Part shown: in pieces, positions 43,709 to 54,800 of the stretch
How the letters are laid out: every line of letters begins with the position of its first letter
How positions within the stretch are numbered: the first letter of the stretch is position 1
Source of the DNA: Bacilli bacterium
GTDB lineage: Bacteria; Bacillota_I; Bacilli_A; RF39; UBA660
DNA: 60,119 nucleotides
Direction: 5' to 3'
Assembly: GCA_017528315.1 (NCBI GenBank)
Contig: JAFXOW010000010.1
Coordinates: 131,367 to 191,485 of the forward strand
Position numbers and translations under genes: made by a program
The notes under the pieces: model-generated
Databases searched by the model: none
The model's input: only the letters and a program-made list of their open reading frames with translations
Told to the model about the DNA's origin: nothing

Positions 43709-45146
43709 AGAGATGGAAGATGAGTTATTAGAAATATTTAAAATTTCTAAAAGTTTAAATCGTGAATTAACTAAAGATACAGTTTATTATGAATTAACTC
43801 GTGGTTCAATATTAAGACGTGATAGAAAATTTAAAGTTAATGAATTATTTCCATTTTTTATAACTTATTTTCAGAATCATAAAAATATTAAAGTTTATAA
43901 TAGTATGGATTGGAAATATTTTTGTCAATTTGAAAATCATAATAAAAAAAATAATACTTTATTTAATCCAATTAAAATGTATTTTTCTGTAAATGGTATT
44001 AATATTAAAGAATTTGTAGTTAAATTGTTTGATTTTTTAGAAAGAAATAATATTAATCACGATTCAAAAGTAGCCAGTGAAATTAGAAGCGATTGTATTG
44101 TTGTTAGAGTATATAATAGAGAAGATGAAAATAAAATAAGAAATTTTATAAACAATAATGCCTTTATGAAAAGTAGTTTAAATAAACCAAATCCTTTTAT
44201 TTTTGAAAAAGATAATATTGGATATGCATTGGATGGATTTTTAAGTTATAATTCAGTTGTTTCAAATTATATTTTAAAATACATAAATGAAATGAATAAA
44301 GAAAAAGGTGAAATATCCATAAAGGGACTATATTTATATGTTGCTAATTTATATAATGATATATTTATTAGTAAAAAGGGTATAGATGATTTTATTTTAG
44401 AGTACGATTTATATAATGATATTTATTATTATGGAAAAGAAGTAATTTTAAATAATTATCAAGAAGTTACTAAATTATTTTTATTTGCCTTAAATGGATA
44501 TGATTTATCTTATTTTATGTCTTTAGTTTCAGAATTTAATGATGAAAATGAAGTTAGAAAAAATAGAGAAGGTTTTAGTAAAAAGAAAAAAAATAATGAG
44601 AGTGAAAATTTAGAAGAAAAGTTAGTATTTTTAAAGAAAGCTATATTTGAAACTTATAAAAAATATCAACAGGATGGATTAGGACAAATAAAACATGCTT
44701 TAGTTGAAATTTATAGTTTTAAAAATTATAAGGGATTTACTAGACAAAATAATACTAGAGAAGAATTAATTAATAATGTTTCTTTAGATGAAATTAAATA
44801 TATTATAGATTATTATGGTGGAATAGATAATTTTATTAATTATATTTTTTATGATATGAAATATGATAAACAAGAAAATATTTCCAAGAATAATATTGAT
44901 TTTAAAGTAAAAATTTTCAATGATGCTATTATTAAAACATATGAAAAATATAATTTTGAACAGGTTTTATATGCTATAGATAAAGTATATTTTGAAAATG
45001 ACTTTAATGCTTTTACAAATGATTTTAATGTTCGTGATAATTTAATTAAATATTTAAATTCAGATGATATTAAATATATTTTGAAAGTATATGCTAATTC
45101 GGATGTATTAGAATATTTAAATTTAATATTAGGAATAAGAAAATAG
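43692..45146 (+). CDS. Unknown protein with two C-terminal ~75-residue repeats
   Basis: 484 residues from ATG 43692 (AGAGGTAATTG upstream). There is no TM helix and no signal. Residues ~45-165 (YFSVNGINIKEFVVKLFDFL, SEIRSDCIVVRVYNRED) faintly resemble the HopA1-like fold, but I would not assign it. The C-terminal half has a repeat: about residues 315-395 and 400-480, both with KxxIFxxAIxxTYxKY, a variable part, and DxIKYIxxxY. It lies 50 bases before spoVS in the same orientation, so a sporulation link is possible. Confidence 0.7.
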   Translation: MKTKIEEMEDELLEIFKISKSLNRELTKDTVYYELTRGSILRRDRKFKVNELFPFFITYFQNHKNIKVYNSMDWKYFCQFENHNKKNNTLFNPIKMYFSVNGINIKEFVVKLFDFLERNNINHDSKVASEIRSDCIVVRVYNREDENKIRNFINNNAFMKSSLNKPNPFIFEKDNIGYALDGFLSYNSVVSNYILKYINEMNKEKGEISIKGLYLYVANLYNDIFISKKGIDDFILEYDLYNDIYYYGKEVILNNYQEVTKLFLFALNGYDLSYFMSLVSEFNDENEVRKNREGFSKKKKNNESENLEEKLVFLKKAIFETYKKYQQDGLGQIKHALVEIYSFKNYKGFTRQNNTREELINNVSLDEIKYIIDYYGGIDNFINYIFYDMKYDKQENISKNNIDFKVKIFNDAIIKTYEKYNFEQVLYAIDKVYFENDFNAFTNDFNVRDNLIKYLNSDDIKYILKVYANSDVLEYLNLILGIRK

Positions 45147-45196
45147 TTATTTTTTTAAGAATTTTCCATATACTTAATTGAAAGTGAGGAATATTC

Positions 45197-45364
45197 GTGG
45201 AAACACTTAAAGTAAGTAGTAAATCCAATCCATCAAGCGTTGCTGGAGCGCTGGCTAATGTATTTAAAGAACATAATAATGTTGAAATACAAGCTGTTGG
45301 AGCCGGAGCAATTAATCAAGCTGTAAAAGCTATTGCAATTGCTCGTGGTCTAGTAACCCCTTAG
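45197..45364 (+). CDS. spoVS: spoVS, 5' part (codons 1-50 plus 5 element-encoded codons)
   Basis: GTG 45197 behind GTGAGGA (45184-45190). The protein METLKVSSKSNPSSVAGALA, then NVFKEHNNVEIQAVGAGAIN and QAVKAIAIAR matches B. subtilis SpoVS residue by residue. After Arg50 come Gly-Leu-Val-Thr-Pro and a TAG inside the inserted element, so the native gene stops at 55 residues instead of 86. SpoVS is a small AlbA-like protein needed for efficient coat assembly and for passing sporulation stage V. The missing part is at 57707-57817. As it stands the product is probably non-functional; excision would repair it. Confidence 0.95.
   Translation: METLKVSSKSNPSSVAGALANVFKEHNNVEIQAVGAGAINQAVKAIAIARGLVTP
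45335..45364. other. Left junction (attL) of the spoVS element
   Basis: spoVS sequence ...GCTCGT meets core GGT (45347-45349) and then the element sequence CTAGTAACCCCTTAG. The element arm resembles the lost spoVS arm (GGTTTCGTTGCACCA): 9 of 15 positions agree including the core, as expected for att sites of serine recombinases. Confidence 0.85.
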
Positions 45365-45495
45365 AAAAAGGACCTGTTTTAATTAATGAATCTGATAAAA
45401 ATTGTTTAATAAATGTTAATAATTGTAAAGTGATACTTGACGAATTATAAGTATATTTTTTTGTATGATAAAAAACTGCTTTTGTAGTAATTTAA

Positions 45496-45530
45496 AATAA
45501 ATGATAAATTTAGTATCATTTATTTTTTGA
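45496..45530 (+). terminator. Terminator at the left end of the element
   Basis: AATAAATGATA (45496-45506) and TATCATTTATT (45514-45524) form a perfect 11-bp stem, followed by TTTT. It would stop spoVS transcripts entering the element. The 45365-45495 stretch before it holds no supported gene. Confidence 0.85.
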
Positions 45531-45573
45531 CATATTTTTAAAGAAAAATTAAAAAAAAAAATAGACAAAAAGG

Positions 45574-45602
45574 TTGAAATTTGTCGAAAAATTTGATATT
45601 AT
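45574..45602 (+). promoter_or_regulatory. Promoter of the element's surface-protein genes
   Basis: TTGAAA (45574-45579), 17-bp spacer, TATTAT (45597-45602). A ~90-base leader follows, ending in AAAGGAGGTG at 45686-45695. Confidence 0.65.
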
Positions 45603-45699
45603 TTTTATTGTAGAAGGTAGGTAAAAGATAGATGATGTTGAAAAAAACATTAAACCGACTTTTCTTACAAGTATTATAGAAGTAAAGGAGGTGTAAAAA

Positions 45700-46263
45700 A
45701 TGAAAGGAAACAAGAAAATCTTTGTTATTGCTGTATTATTACTTCTAATTGCTGTAGGGTATGGAACATATGCAATTTATAGAGAAACTCAAAATATTAA
45801 TGGTAGCGTTAGAACAGCTAATTGGTCAGTACAATTAAATGGTAACAATTTTAGTTCAACTGCTCTTACATTTAACCTTAGTCAACTAACTTGCGACTCT
45901 AATCCAGGACAGAATGGAACAATTGCTCCAGGAGCAGAATGTTATATCGATTATGTAATTAATGCTGATGGATCAGAAGTAGATGTTGTAGTTGAAGCAG
46001 CACTAGATACAGATAATTCATCTAATATTCCAACAAATATGGAAGTTGCATTAGGAGATACTAATGGTAATGCAGGACCTGTTACTATTCCTTATTCAGC
46101 TACTAGTGGTCAAATGCAAAAAACTGTAAGACTTAATGTAGTATGGCCAGGAGATATATTAGATGATTCTACTAAAGATGGAGAAGATTTACAAGATAAA
46201 AATAAAAATGTGACAATTGCTGTTAAATTAACTGCTCGTCAATCATTAGAAAGCCATAGCTAA
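45700..46263 (+). CDS. TasA/camelysin-like protein with SipW-type signal peptide
   Basis: 187 residues. The signal helix (about 6-22) ends in GYGTYAIYRET, the form cut by SipW in TasA- and CalY-type proteins. The rest is a beta-rich domain (NGSVRTANWSVQLNGNN ... CDSNPGQNGTIAPGAECYID ... VAVKLTARQS-like end), as in matrix-fibre proteins. It probably forms extracellular fibres or caps on the cell surface. A very strong ribosome site (AAAGGAGGTG) suggests high expression. SipW is three genes downstream. Confidence 0.85.
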   Translation: MKGNKKIFVIAVLLLLIAVGYGTYAIYRETQNINGSVRTANWSVQLNGNNFSSTALTFNLSQLTCDSNPGQNGTIAPGAECYIDYVINADGSEVDVVVEAALDTDNSSNIPTNMEVALGDTNGNAGPVTIPYSATSGQMQKTVRLNVVWPGDILDDSTKDGEDLQDKNKNVTIAVKLTARQSLESHS

Positions 46264-46275
46264 TATAATGTAATT

Positions 46276-46337
46276 AAAGAATAATAGAAATATTATTCTT
46301 TCCTTTAAAGCCTATAAGAAATTATAGGTTTTAAAGG
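46276..46337 (+). terminator. Two stacked hairpins between TasA-like and Big_2 genes
   Basis: Hairpin 1 has an 11-bp perfect stem (46276-46286 with 46291-46301) and hairpin 2 a 16-bp stem with one wobble (46302-46317 with 46322-46337). Both have GAAA tetraloops. Neither has a good T-run, so a role as 3' stabiliser or partial terminator, giving more TasA-like protein than SipW, is more likely. Confidence 0.6.
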
Positions 46338-46357
46338 GGAGAATTGGAAGGTGATTT

Positions 46358-47506
46358 ATGAATAATAAAGTTGATGATAAAAAAGAAAAAAAATTAGATA
46401 TTACTATAAAGATTATATTAATTATAATCATTATTATTTTATTAATACATAATTGTGTTATAAATAAAAATAAAAATAATGAAAAAATACCAACTGGTAA
46501 TGTCGATATAATTGAAATTATGTGTGATAAAGAAGACAAGTGTGTTTATCCTTCTAACAAACAAATAGAAAGTCTTAGTTTTGCCTCAAAAAGTGTTAGT
46601 ATAAAAAAAGGTAATTCCTATAATTTAATTGTTACGGTAGAACCAAGTGGAGCATTATCAAGTAAATTTACTTGGAAGAGTAGTAATCCATATATTGTAA
46701 TAGTTGATGAAAATGGTAAGATTAAGGGATTAAATATTGGAAAGGCTACCATAACTGTAACTAGTTCAAATGGTAAGACAACGACTTGTGTTGTAGAAGT
46801 TGTTAGTAATGAAGTTAGTGTTGAAAAAATAAGTTTAACATCAAATAATTCAACTATTGAAGTTGGATCAGTGATACAAATAAATGCAATAATTGAACCA
46901 GATAATGCTACAAATCGTGATTTAGTATGGGAAAGTAGTGATACTAGTATAGCTACAGTTGATAATAAAGGTGTTGTAAAAGGATTAAAAGGTGGAATTG
47001 TAACAATAACTGCTAAAACAAAAGAAGGTAAGGTTATAGGAACCACTACTATAACAATTGAAGAACCAATAAATGATACAGAAGGTATGATTACAGTATA
47101 TGATAATGATATTACTTGGCATGGTCAAACAGATGCTAAAATATTTACTAATTCTATGTATGAATTTGAAGATATAATAGCTCCGGAAAGTTCTAATACA
47201 TATCAATTTGTTGTTAAAAATAGTGTTGATTTTAATATAAAATACGATATAAGTTTTATTGAAGATAATCCATATAACATTAATATGAGATATAAATTAA
47301 AGAAAAATAATACATATTTAGTTGATCATTATGTAAGTGCGAATGAATTAAATATTAATAATATGATTATAAATAATGGTGAAAATGATACATATTATTT
47401 GGAATGGAAATGGATTAGTAGTGATAATGATACGCAAATTGGTAAAAATCTGGATGCTAAATATGGATTGAGTATAGAAGTAAAGGCAGAGAGTACAAAT
47501 GACTAA
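46358..47506 (+). CDS. Big_2 Ig-like surface protein with C-terminal camelysin-like domain
   Basis: 382 residues: a Lys-rich cytoplasmic start, TM helix (about 15-33), two Big_2 domains (about 68-145, 150-232) and a C-terminal domain (about 240-380: NDITWHGQTDAKIFTNSM ... NPYNINMRYKLKKNNTYLVD). That last domain resembles the domain that accompanies SipW-type operons. GGAAGGTGA precedes the ATG. It overlaps sipW by 8 bases. It may tether the fibre to the membrane. Confidence 0.78.
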   Translation: MNNKVDDKKEKKLDITIKIILIIIIIILLIHNCVINKNKNNEKIPTGNVDIIEIMCDKEDKCVYPSNKQIESLSFASKSVSIKKGNSYNLIVTVEPSGALSSKFTWKSSNPYIVIVDENGKIKGLNIGKATITVTSSNGKTTTCVVEVVSNEVSVEKISLTSNNSTIEVGSVIQINAIIEPDNATNRDLVWESSDTSIATVDNKGVVKGLKGGIVTITAKTKEGKVIGTTTITIEEPINDTEGMITVYDNDITWHGQTDAKIFTNSMYEFEDIIAPESSNTYQFVVKNSVDFNIKYDISFIEDNPYNINMRYKLKKNNTYLVDHYVSANELNINNMIINNGENDTYYLEWKWISSDNDTQIGKNLDAKYGLSIEVKAESTND

Positions 47507-47924
47507 GATATTTAAATTTGTTGCTAATTTGCTACTTATAGCTGTAATTGTTGTTTTATCAGCATATTTTTTACTAAGAGTAACAAATAAGATTGAAATA
47601 TATAATGTAAAAACTGGTTCAATGGAAGCAAAAATTCATATTGGAGATTACATTTTAATATATAAAAAAAATAATTATAATGTAGGAGATGTTGTAACAT
47701 ATACAAGCAATAATGGATTTATTACCCATAGGATTATAAAAAAAGATGGAGATAAAGTTGTTACTAAGGGAGATGCAAATAACACTGAAGATGAAACAAT
47801 AAATGTCAAAATAATTGTTGGTAAAGTTATTATTTCAGGTGGCATATTAAATGTAGTTATAAAGTATAAATATGTTTTATCTGGAATTGTATTGTCATTA
47901 TATTTATTTAGTTGTTATTTTTAA
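47499..47924 (+). CDS. sipW: SipW-type signal peptidase I
   Basis: 141 residues. N-terminal TM (about 9-27), catalytic Ser41 in VKTGSMEAKI, GDYILI, His77 in ITHRII (the ER-type Ser-His replacing Ser-Lys), VTKGDANNTED with the conserved Asp, and a C-terminal TM (about 120-138). It should cleave the TYAIYR/TYAIFR/TFGIYR signal peptides encoded around it. An in-frame TAA ends it, but the frame continues open for 96 more codons (47925-48215). Confidence 0.93.
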   Translation: MTKIFKFVANLLLIAVIVVLSAYFLLRVTNKIEIYNVKTGSMEAKIHIGDYILIYKKNNYNVGDVVTYTSNNGFITHRIIKKDGDKVVTKGDANNTEDETINVKIIVGKVIISGGILNVVIKYKYVLSGIVLSLYLFSCYF

Positions 47925-48215
47925 AGCAGTAAGGAAGAATTAGAAAAAAATAATAATGAAATAAATGATAATGTTGATGATGAATCTGTTCTAATAAATG
48001 ATTATAAAGAAAATAAAATAGAAAATGAAAAAAATGATTCCGATGAAATGAATGAAGAAGATAAAGAAGAAAATAAAAAAGAAATAAATGATCAAGAAAA
48101 TGAATTTGATGAATTAAAAAATAAAGTTGAAGAAATTCAAAAAATAAAAAATCAAGAAAATGATTTTGATGAATTAAAAGAAGAAGTGAAAAAGGATAAT
48201 GTTAAAAAAAAGTAA
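47925..48215 (+). pseudogene. In-frame acidic tail cut off from sipW by a TAA
   Basis: Directly after the sipW stop the same frame stays open for 96 codons of Glu/Asn/Asp/Lys-rich sequence with a duplicated segment (NDQENEFDELKNK; NQENDFDELKEE), likely coiled coil. It has no ribosome site of its own and the first ATG is 124 bases in. It is either the former C-terminus of SipW disabled by one stop, a read-through product, or a sequencing artefact. Confidence 0.55.
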
Positions 48216-48256
48216 TTCTAAGAAAAAAATAGAAGAATAAGGAAGGAAGTGAGGAT

Positions 48257-48766
48257 ATGAAAAAAATTAACTGGAAAAAAGATTTAAAAAAACATTTGTT
48301 AATAGCAGTTTTGCTTTTTGGCTTGACAGTTTTATTTTTTGTTCCTCCTACTTATGCTATTTTTAGAGAATTAGCTGATTCAGATGGTGAGTTGGTTTCT
48401 GCTGAATGGGCTGTAACATTGGAACAAACTGGTATTAGTAATAATGTAACGGTTGTTCCTGGGATTTCTACAGGAACATTTACTTTGAATGTTAAAAGTT
48501 TATCGAAAGTTGATGTTGTTTATGATATTGTTATTACTGATTTACCAGCTGAAGTTGATGTTTCAATTGATGGTGTGAACTATCCAACTGTTAGTAATGG
48601 TTCAGTAACATTTACTAATGCTGGAACTATTCTAGCTAGTTCTCAAAATAAAATAAATTCACATACATTAACTTTTAGAGGAACAAATGGTTCATTATAT
48701 GAAAATAATTCATTAATTAATCAAGTAGTTAATGTAGTAGTTAATGCTAAACAAACATTAAGTTAA
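48257..48766 (+). CDS. TasA/camelysin-like protein with SipW-type signal peptide
   Basis: 169 residues. A Lys-rich start and signal helix (about 14-32) end in PPTYAIFRELAD, a SipW-type cleavage region. A beta-sandwich-like domain follows (SAEWAVTLEQTGISNNVTVVP ... VNVVVNAKQTLS). It differs from the 45700 protein in sequence but has the same layout, so it is the second fibre or cap subunit. AGGAAGTGAGG lies upstream. The giant gene follows after 37 bases. Confidence 0.82.
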   Translation: MKKINWKKDLKKHLLIAVLLFGLTVLFFVPPTYAIFRELADSDGELVSAEWAVTLEQTGISNNVTVVPGISTGTFTLNVKSLSKVDVVYDIVITDLPAEVDVSIDGVNYPTVSNGSVTFTNAGTILASSQNKINSHTLTFRGTNGSLYENNSLINQVVNVVVNAKQTLS

Positions 48767-48803
48767 TTATTAGAAATTAAATAATATAGAAAAGAGGTGT
48801 AAA

Positions 48804-51800
48804 ATGAGAAATAGAAATAATAAATTAAAATTATTAATTGTAGTTTTGATTCTCTTTTTATGTCCTTTTTTTGTTAAATTGAAAGATACATTTGGAATAT
48901 ATAGAACTACTTTACCTACAACTGTTAATTTATCTGTTTTGGATCCAAATCAAAATTATATTGTAAGGGTTGAAAAAAATGATGGAACAGGTACTTATAC
49001 AAATGAATATAGAACATATAATCAAGATTTAGGTAGTTTAACAGCACCAACTAGAACAGATTATAATTTCTTAGGTTGGTATGATGGACCAGGAGATAAT
49101 GCCAACCGAGTTTATTCTGATTATGTTATTACTAGTAATATTACAATATATGCGCATTGGCAAAAAATAATATGTAAAAAAGTTACAGATTCAAATAAAT
49201 TACATACGGAAACTTGTTATGGTACTCAGGGATGTGTAACAGGTGGAACTGGATTTGATAAAACTATTAATAATATTATTACTTATGGTACAACTTATGG
49301 TGTAAGTAGTCCGACTGGTGGAGATGCCTATGACTGTGATGTTAATAATGATGGTACTTATGATTCTCTAGATCAATATGGAAAATATACTGAAAGATTT
49401 TATTTCTTAAAAGAATATGAAAATAATAATTCAGAAAAGACAGCAACTTTAATATATTATACAAGTTATGATTCACTACATGGTAGAGTTAATAGTATAA
49501 ATGATTCAAATATAGGATCAGATGTTTACGCTACTGCAATAACTTGGTTACCAACTTCAAGTACATGGTCTAATCCTGGACTTATTGGTTTTGATTCTAA
49601 TAATGGAAATATAACAAGATTTATTACTTTAGATGAAATTGAAAATGTTTGTGGACCGATTTCTAGACCATTCCCAACACCTCCAGCAACAATAGCTGGT
49701 ACTAGCTATTGGACTGGTCCTGACTGTCAGAAATGGTTCTTGTTTGAAAACTCAAGATTTCAGTCAAGTGATTATGGACGTGCTGGAATTTGGGTACAAA
49801 TGGAAGATGGTCAGCGTTATCGAATTCATACTCAATCAGTTTCACTTATGAGTGTAGCTGCCTCAAGTCAAAATATGGCTCGTCCTGTTATTGAGATTCC
49901 TTTAAGTGCTTTTGAAGGATATAAAAATGTTGAAAAACACACAATTAATTTTAATACTCATGGTGGTACGCCTCAAATTGAATCTAGAAGAATATATACA
50001 GGGGATCCAATTGGTTCAATTGGTACTGTTACTAAAGATCATTATACATTTGATGGATGGTATGCTAATTTTTATGATGATCAATATACAAATCCAGTTA
50101 GTGCTTCAACTCTTGTTGAAGGTGATATGATTTTACATGCTAAATGGACACCTGTTCCAACAAGTACAGTTACGTTTGATGCAAATGGTGGAACAATTGA
50201 TAGTGAAAGTACATTTGATTTAATAGTTGATACAGGTGATACAATTGATTCAAATGATATACCAGTAGCTACTTATGCAGGTCATACTTTTAATGGATGG
50301 TATTATGATGATAAACTCACAGAACCATTTGATATTGAAGAACCAATAACTGATGATACAACATTATATGCTGGATGGTTAGTAGGTAATTCGGTTGCAA
50401 TGGTAAATGGAGTTGGATATGATACTTTAGCTGAAGCAATAGCAGCTGTTCCAACTGGTAAAGTAAAAACAACTGTAACAATTTTAAAAAATATAGAATT
50501 ATCGGAAGCTGTTACAATACCAAATACAAAATATGTTGAACTTGATATTGGTAGTTATACTATTTCAGGATCAAGTAATCTAATAGCTAATCAAGGGAAT
50601 TTAGATATTATAAGTGGAACTATGTCTATTTCAAGTGCATCAGCAACAACATATGTAATAACAAATGCCTCAGGAGCAATCTTAAATATTGCTGGTGGAA
50701 CAGTATCTAGTTCTAATACATCAGTAAAGAATACATTAATCCAAAATTCATCAGGTGGTACGTTAAATGTTACAAGTGGTACTTTGGCTAATAACTGCTA
50801 TGTAGCTGGTGCTACTACTGAATTTATTGCTATTGAAAATAGTGGAACTACAACAATATCTGGTGGTACTGTTACATCATATGGTCAAAGTGCAACAATT
50901 AATCAAAATGGTGGTACATTAAATGTTAATGGTGGTGAAATTATTGCTCATAGTGTTACTAAGGGACAAGCAATTTATATAGCTGGTGGAACGACAAATA
51001 TAAGAAATAGTGCTTATTTAGAAAATATCTCTGGAACTGGTGATACTAGAGGATGTGTTGATAACAATGGTGGAACTCTTTATATTTATGGAGGTACAAT
51101 TGTATCTAAAGGAGCTAGTGCTGTTGTTTCAAGAAAGAACAATACTACGACACAAATTGGTACTGATGATAGTGTTATTGATATATCAACCCCAGTACTT
51201 CGCGGAAAAAAATATGGACTTGAAAAGCAAAATAGTCCTACAATTAAAGTATATGATGGTATATTTGAGTCACTTGATCAATCTCAAGCAATTAGTACAA
51301 CAAGTGTTACAAAACCTGATGGTATTAATTTCAAAACTGATGCTACAGTTATAGTTCAGGGTGTTACATATAATGCAGCTTACTTACTTGCTCCAAATAT
51401 AACAATTAATTTCTATGAAGAAAGTGGTGGTACACCAATTCAAGTTGTTGTTGATAATGGTGGTACATTTGGTAATGATTTACCAACACCAAGTCCAAAA
51501 CAAGGTTACTTATTTGCTGGTTGGTTTATTGATGGAGATCCATTATATCCAGTTACAAGTGAGACAACAGTTAATTCGCCATTTACAGTATATGCTATAT
51601 GGGTACAAAGTGTAAGCGATGCGACATTTGATGATACAATGACTATGCAAATAAATACAACTGATACAATTGAATTTGTAGAAGATGATATAGAAGATGT
51701 TACATATTCATCAAGTGATACTAGTGTAGTAACAGTCGATAGTGACGGAACAGTTCATGCAGTAGGTGTTGGAAATGCAACAATAACTATGACAGGTGTT

Positions 51801-54800
51801 TTATCAGAAGATACTGAAACAATAGATGTAACCGTAACTCAAACAATGCGTACTGTAAGGTTCTATGATTCTGATTATGATCCTAATGATTTAGAACATT
51901 CAACACTTTTAAGTACTGCCCAGGTTGTATCTGGAAGTAGAATTTCTAGTATGCCAACAACACCAACTGATACAAATTATGTATTTAATGCTTGGTATAT
52001 AAATGGAAATAGTGGAACACCATTTACAAGTGAGACAACAGTAAATGGAGATTTGGATGTAGTTGCTAATTGGAAAGAAAAAATAACTTATGCTAATTTG
52101 ACAACTACTCCAAGTCCATTTGAAATTATAGTTGGTAATACAGGACAAATTATTTTAACTGCAAGTGTTCAGGGGGATGCAGTTGAAGATTATACATTTA
52201 CATCTGGTAATACTAGTTATGCAACAGTAAATAGTTTAACTGGAGTGGTAACTGGAGCAGGTGTTGGTAATACTAATATTACAGTAACTGGTAGTTTATC
52301 CGGAACAACTGTTCAAGTTCCTGTATCAGTAGATGTATTAAAATATACAGTAACATTTAAAGATGGAAATACTGTTATTAAAACTGTTCAAGTTGAGTCT
52401 GGTGGAACAGTTGGAGAAGATATGCCAGCTAATCAATCAAAAACAAACTATGTGTTTAATGGTTGGGTATTTAATAATAATAATACATTAACGCCATTTA
52501 CATCAGCAACAGAGGTTTATGGAGATATAGATGTTTTAGTTAGTTGGAAAGAACAAATTAATATTGCAACTCTTCCAGAAGATCCTTTAACTATAATGCT
52601 TGGATCTAGTAGACAAGTAAATGTTACACCAACTGGTTCAGCTAATTTAGTTGAAGATTATACACTTTCATCAAGTGATACTAATATCCTTGAAGTAAAT
52701 GGAAAAACAATAACTGGTTCTTCTGTTGGTTCAGTTACCTTAACAATAACAGGTGTTACTTCAAATCAATCTGAAACAATAACCGTTAATGTTATAAATT
52801 CTTATAGTGTAACATTTGACCCAGATAATGGGGATTCACCTTCAGTAATATATGTTGAAGTTAATTCATCAATAGATGATTCAGGAGAGAATTTACCAAA
52901 CAATCCAACTAAATCAGGTTATACGTTTGATGATTGGTATTTATATGATGAAGTTAATGATTTAGTTACAACTACACGTCTTTCAACGAGTGCTTCTATA
53001 ACAAGTGATCAAGTATATAAACCAAGATGGGCTGGTGCTAATGATGTTGCTGCAATTGGAACAACTTACTATACAACACCTGCAAATGCTATTGCGGCCG
53101 TAACTGATTCTACTCCAACAGAAATAAGAATATTAAAAGATTATGCAATGGGTTCAGTTAGAACAACGGTCAATTCAGGAAAAGATATTACAATAAACGG
53201 TAATGGACATGAATTATCATGTAGTAATAATACAGTAAGTAACCTTCTATATGTTGATGGTGGCTCATTAACACTTAAAAATGGAACGTTTACTTGTAAT
53301 AAGAGTGGAAATGCTACGTTAGAAACTTCTTCAAAAACAAGTCCAAAGTCATATTTATATATTGAAGATGGAGCAACAATTACAAATACTAATAATAGAG
53401 GTGCTGTTTTTAACTCTGGTACTACATATATTAGAGGTGGTATTCTTGAATCTTCAACCGGGTTACGTTCAACTATTATGAATGGTGCTAGTGGATCTTA
53501 TATAGAGATGTCTGGTGGTTCTGTTACCCAAACTGCTACAAGTTTTGATGGTGATAATAAATTTGATGGACAAGGAGCCATTAAAGTCGGAGCAGGAACT
53601 GTTATAATTACTGGTGGAACGGTAACATCTTATTCAACTGATTCAGCGGCTATTGATAAACAAGGTGGCGGTACTTTAACAATTGGTATAGATGATACTA
53701 ATAATTCTTATGATGCAACTTCACCTGTTATTCAAGGTGAATGGTACGGTATTTATGCAACATCTAATTATTCAATATATGATGGTATTATTAAAGGTAA
53801 ATCAAATAATCAAGCTGTTAATGATTTTTCTAAGATTACTGGAACTGAAACAGGTACAACAAGAAGAACTGGAACAGAAGGAGCATATTATACATTGTAT
53901 TATGAATTACCTAATTTAAAATATCGTATTGAATTTGATGCTAATGATGGTGAAGTATCACCATTATATAAAGAATTTAATGTTAATAGTCCTATTACTA
54001 CAAGTGATTTACCAACACCAACAAGAGCAAATCATACTTTTGATGGATGGTACACAGATTCTAATTTACAAACACCTTTTGCAAACTTTACACCAACTGC
54101 TGCAGCAACTACAACATATTATGCTAAATGGACATTTAATTCTTCATTAACACCGGTATCACATAATGTTTTAAGTACTGCAATGCAACAGTATTTCTCA
54201 AATGTTAGTACATGGGTAGCGGCAGATGCAACTGATCCTTCAAATCCATCTCCACCTGCTGTAGCTCCACAAACGCAAACTGATTATGATAATGGACATC
54301 ATTTATTCAAAAATAGTATTGATCAAGTATTTAATAATAATAGTTGTTCTTATTGTGCTGAAAGTAGTGGTAGTTCAACTCATGCTAATAATGATTGTAA
54401 TAATCCATCAACGGGAACTTATTGTGATCAAGCTGAAGGATATGATACTGGTTTAACTGAAAATCTAAATGTTTATACATATGAAAATGGAGTAAAAAGT
54501 CAAAATGTTGTTTCATATATTACATCAACAGGAGGAGTCATATATAATATGATTCCTGGTGTAACATATTTTTGGGAATCAGCAAATGATAATACTAAGT
54601 ATGGTGTTGTAACTGCAACTGGTAATAGAAGAACTTTAAAAACTTCTGTTCGTAATCTTCGTGATTTGGGTGGATTATCAGCTAGTAATTCTGATGTAAC
54701 TGGAACAATTGATTATGGAAGACTTTATCGTGGTGCTTATATATCTTCAGCACAAGGAGTTACAGATTTAACTAAATTAGGAGTAACTCGTGAAGTAGAT

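Noticed and set aside
45147-45196. Sigma-H-like promoter (AAGAATTTT ... GAAAGT) for spoVS
   Set aside because: The putative -10 directly abuts the ribosome site, leaving no room for a transcript start; spoVS is more likely read from upstream.
45352-45450. Open frame (reads SNPLEKGPVLINESDKN ... VILDEL) just inside the left end of the element
   Set aside because: It has no start codon or ribosome site, is only ~32 codons, and in the circular form does not join a convincing gene. Probably chance or a tiny relic.
46618-47206. Minus-strand ORFs opposite the Big_2/camelysin-like gene
   Set aside because: Hydrophobic or Cys/Tyr-rich mirror translations of the Ig-repeat gene without start signals.
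49980-54060. B-repeats and Gly-Thr repeats as a CRISPR or other DNA repeat array
   Set aside because: Repeats are protein-level, of unequal length and spacing, and in frame; no uniform direct repeats with unique spacers were seen anywhere in the window.
49906-54150. Several long alternative-frame ORFs within the giant surface gene
   Set aside because: They are shadows of repetitive coding sequence: Leu/Ile/Met/Gln-rich, without ribosome sites and wholly inside the 2177-codon gene.
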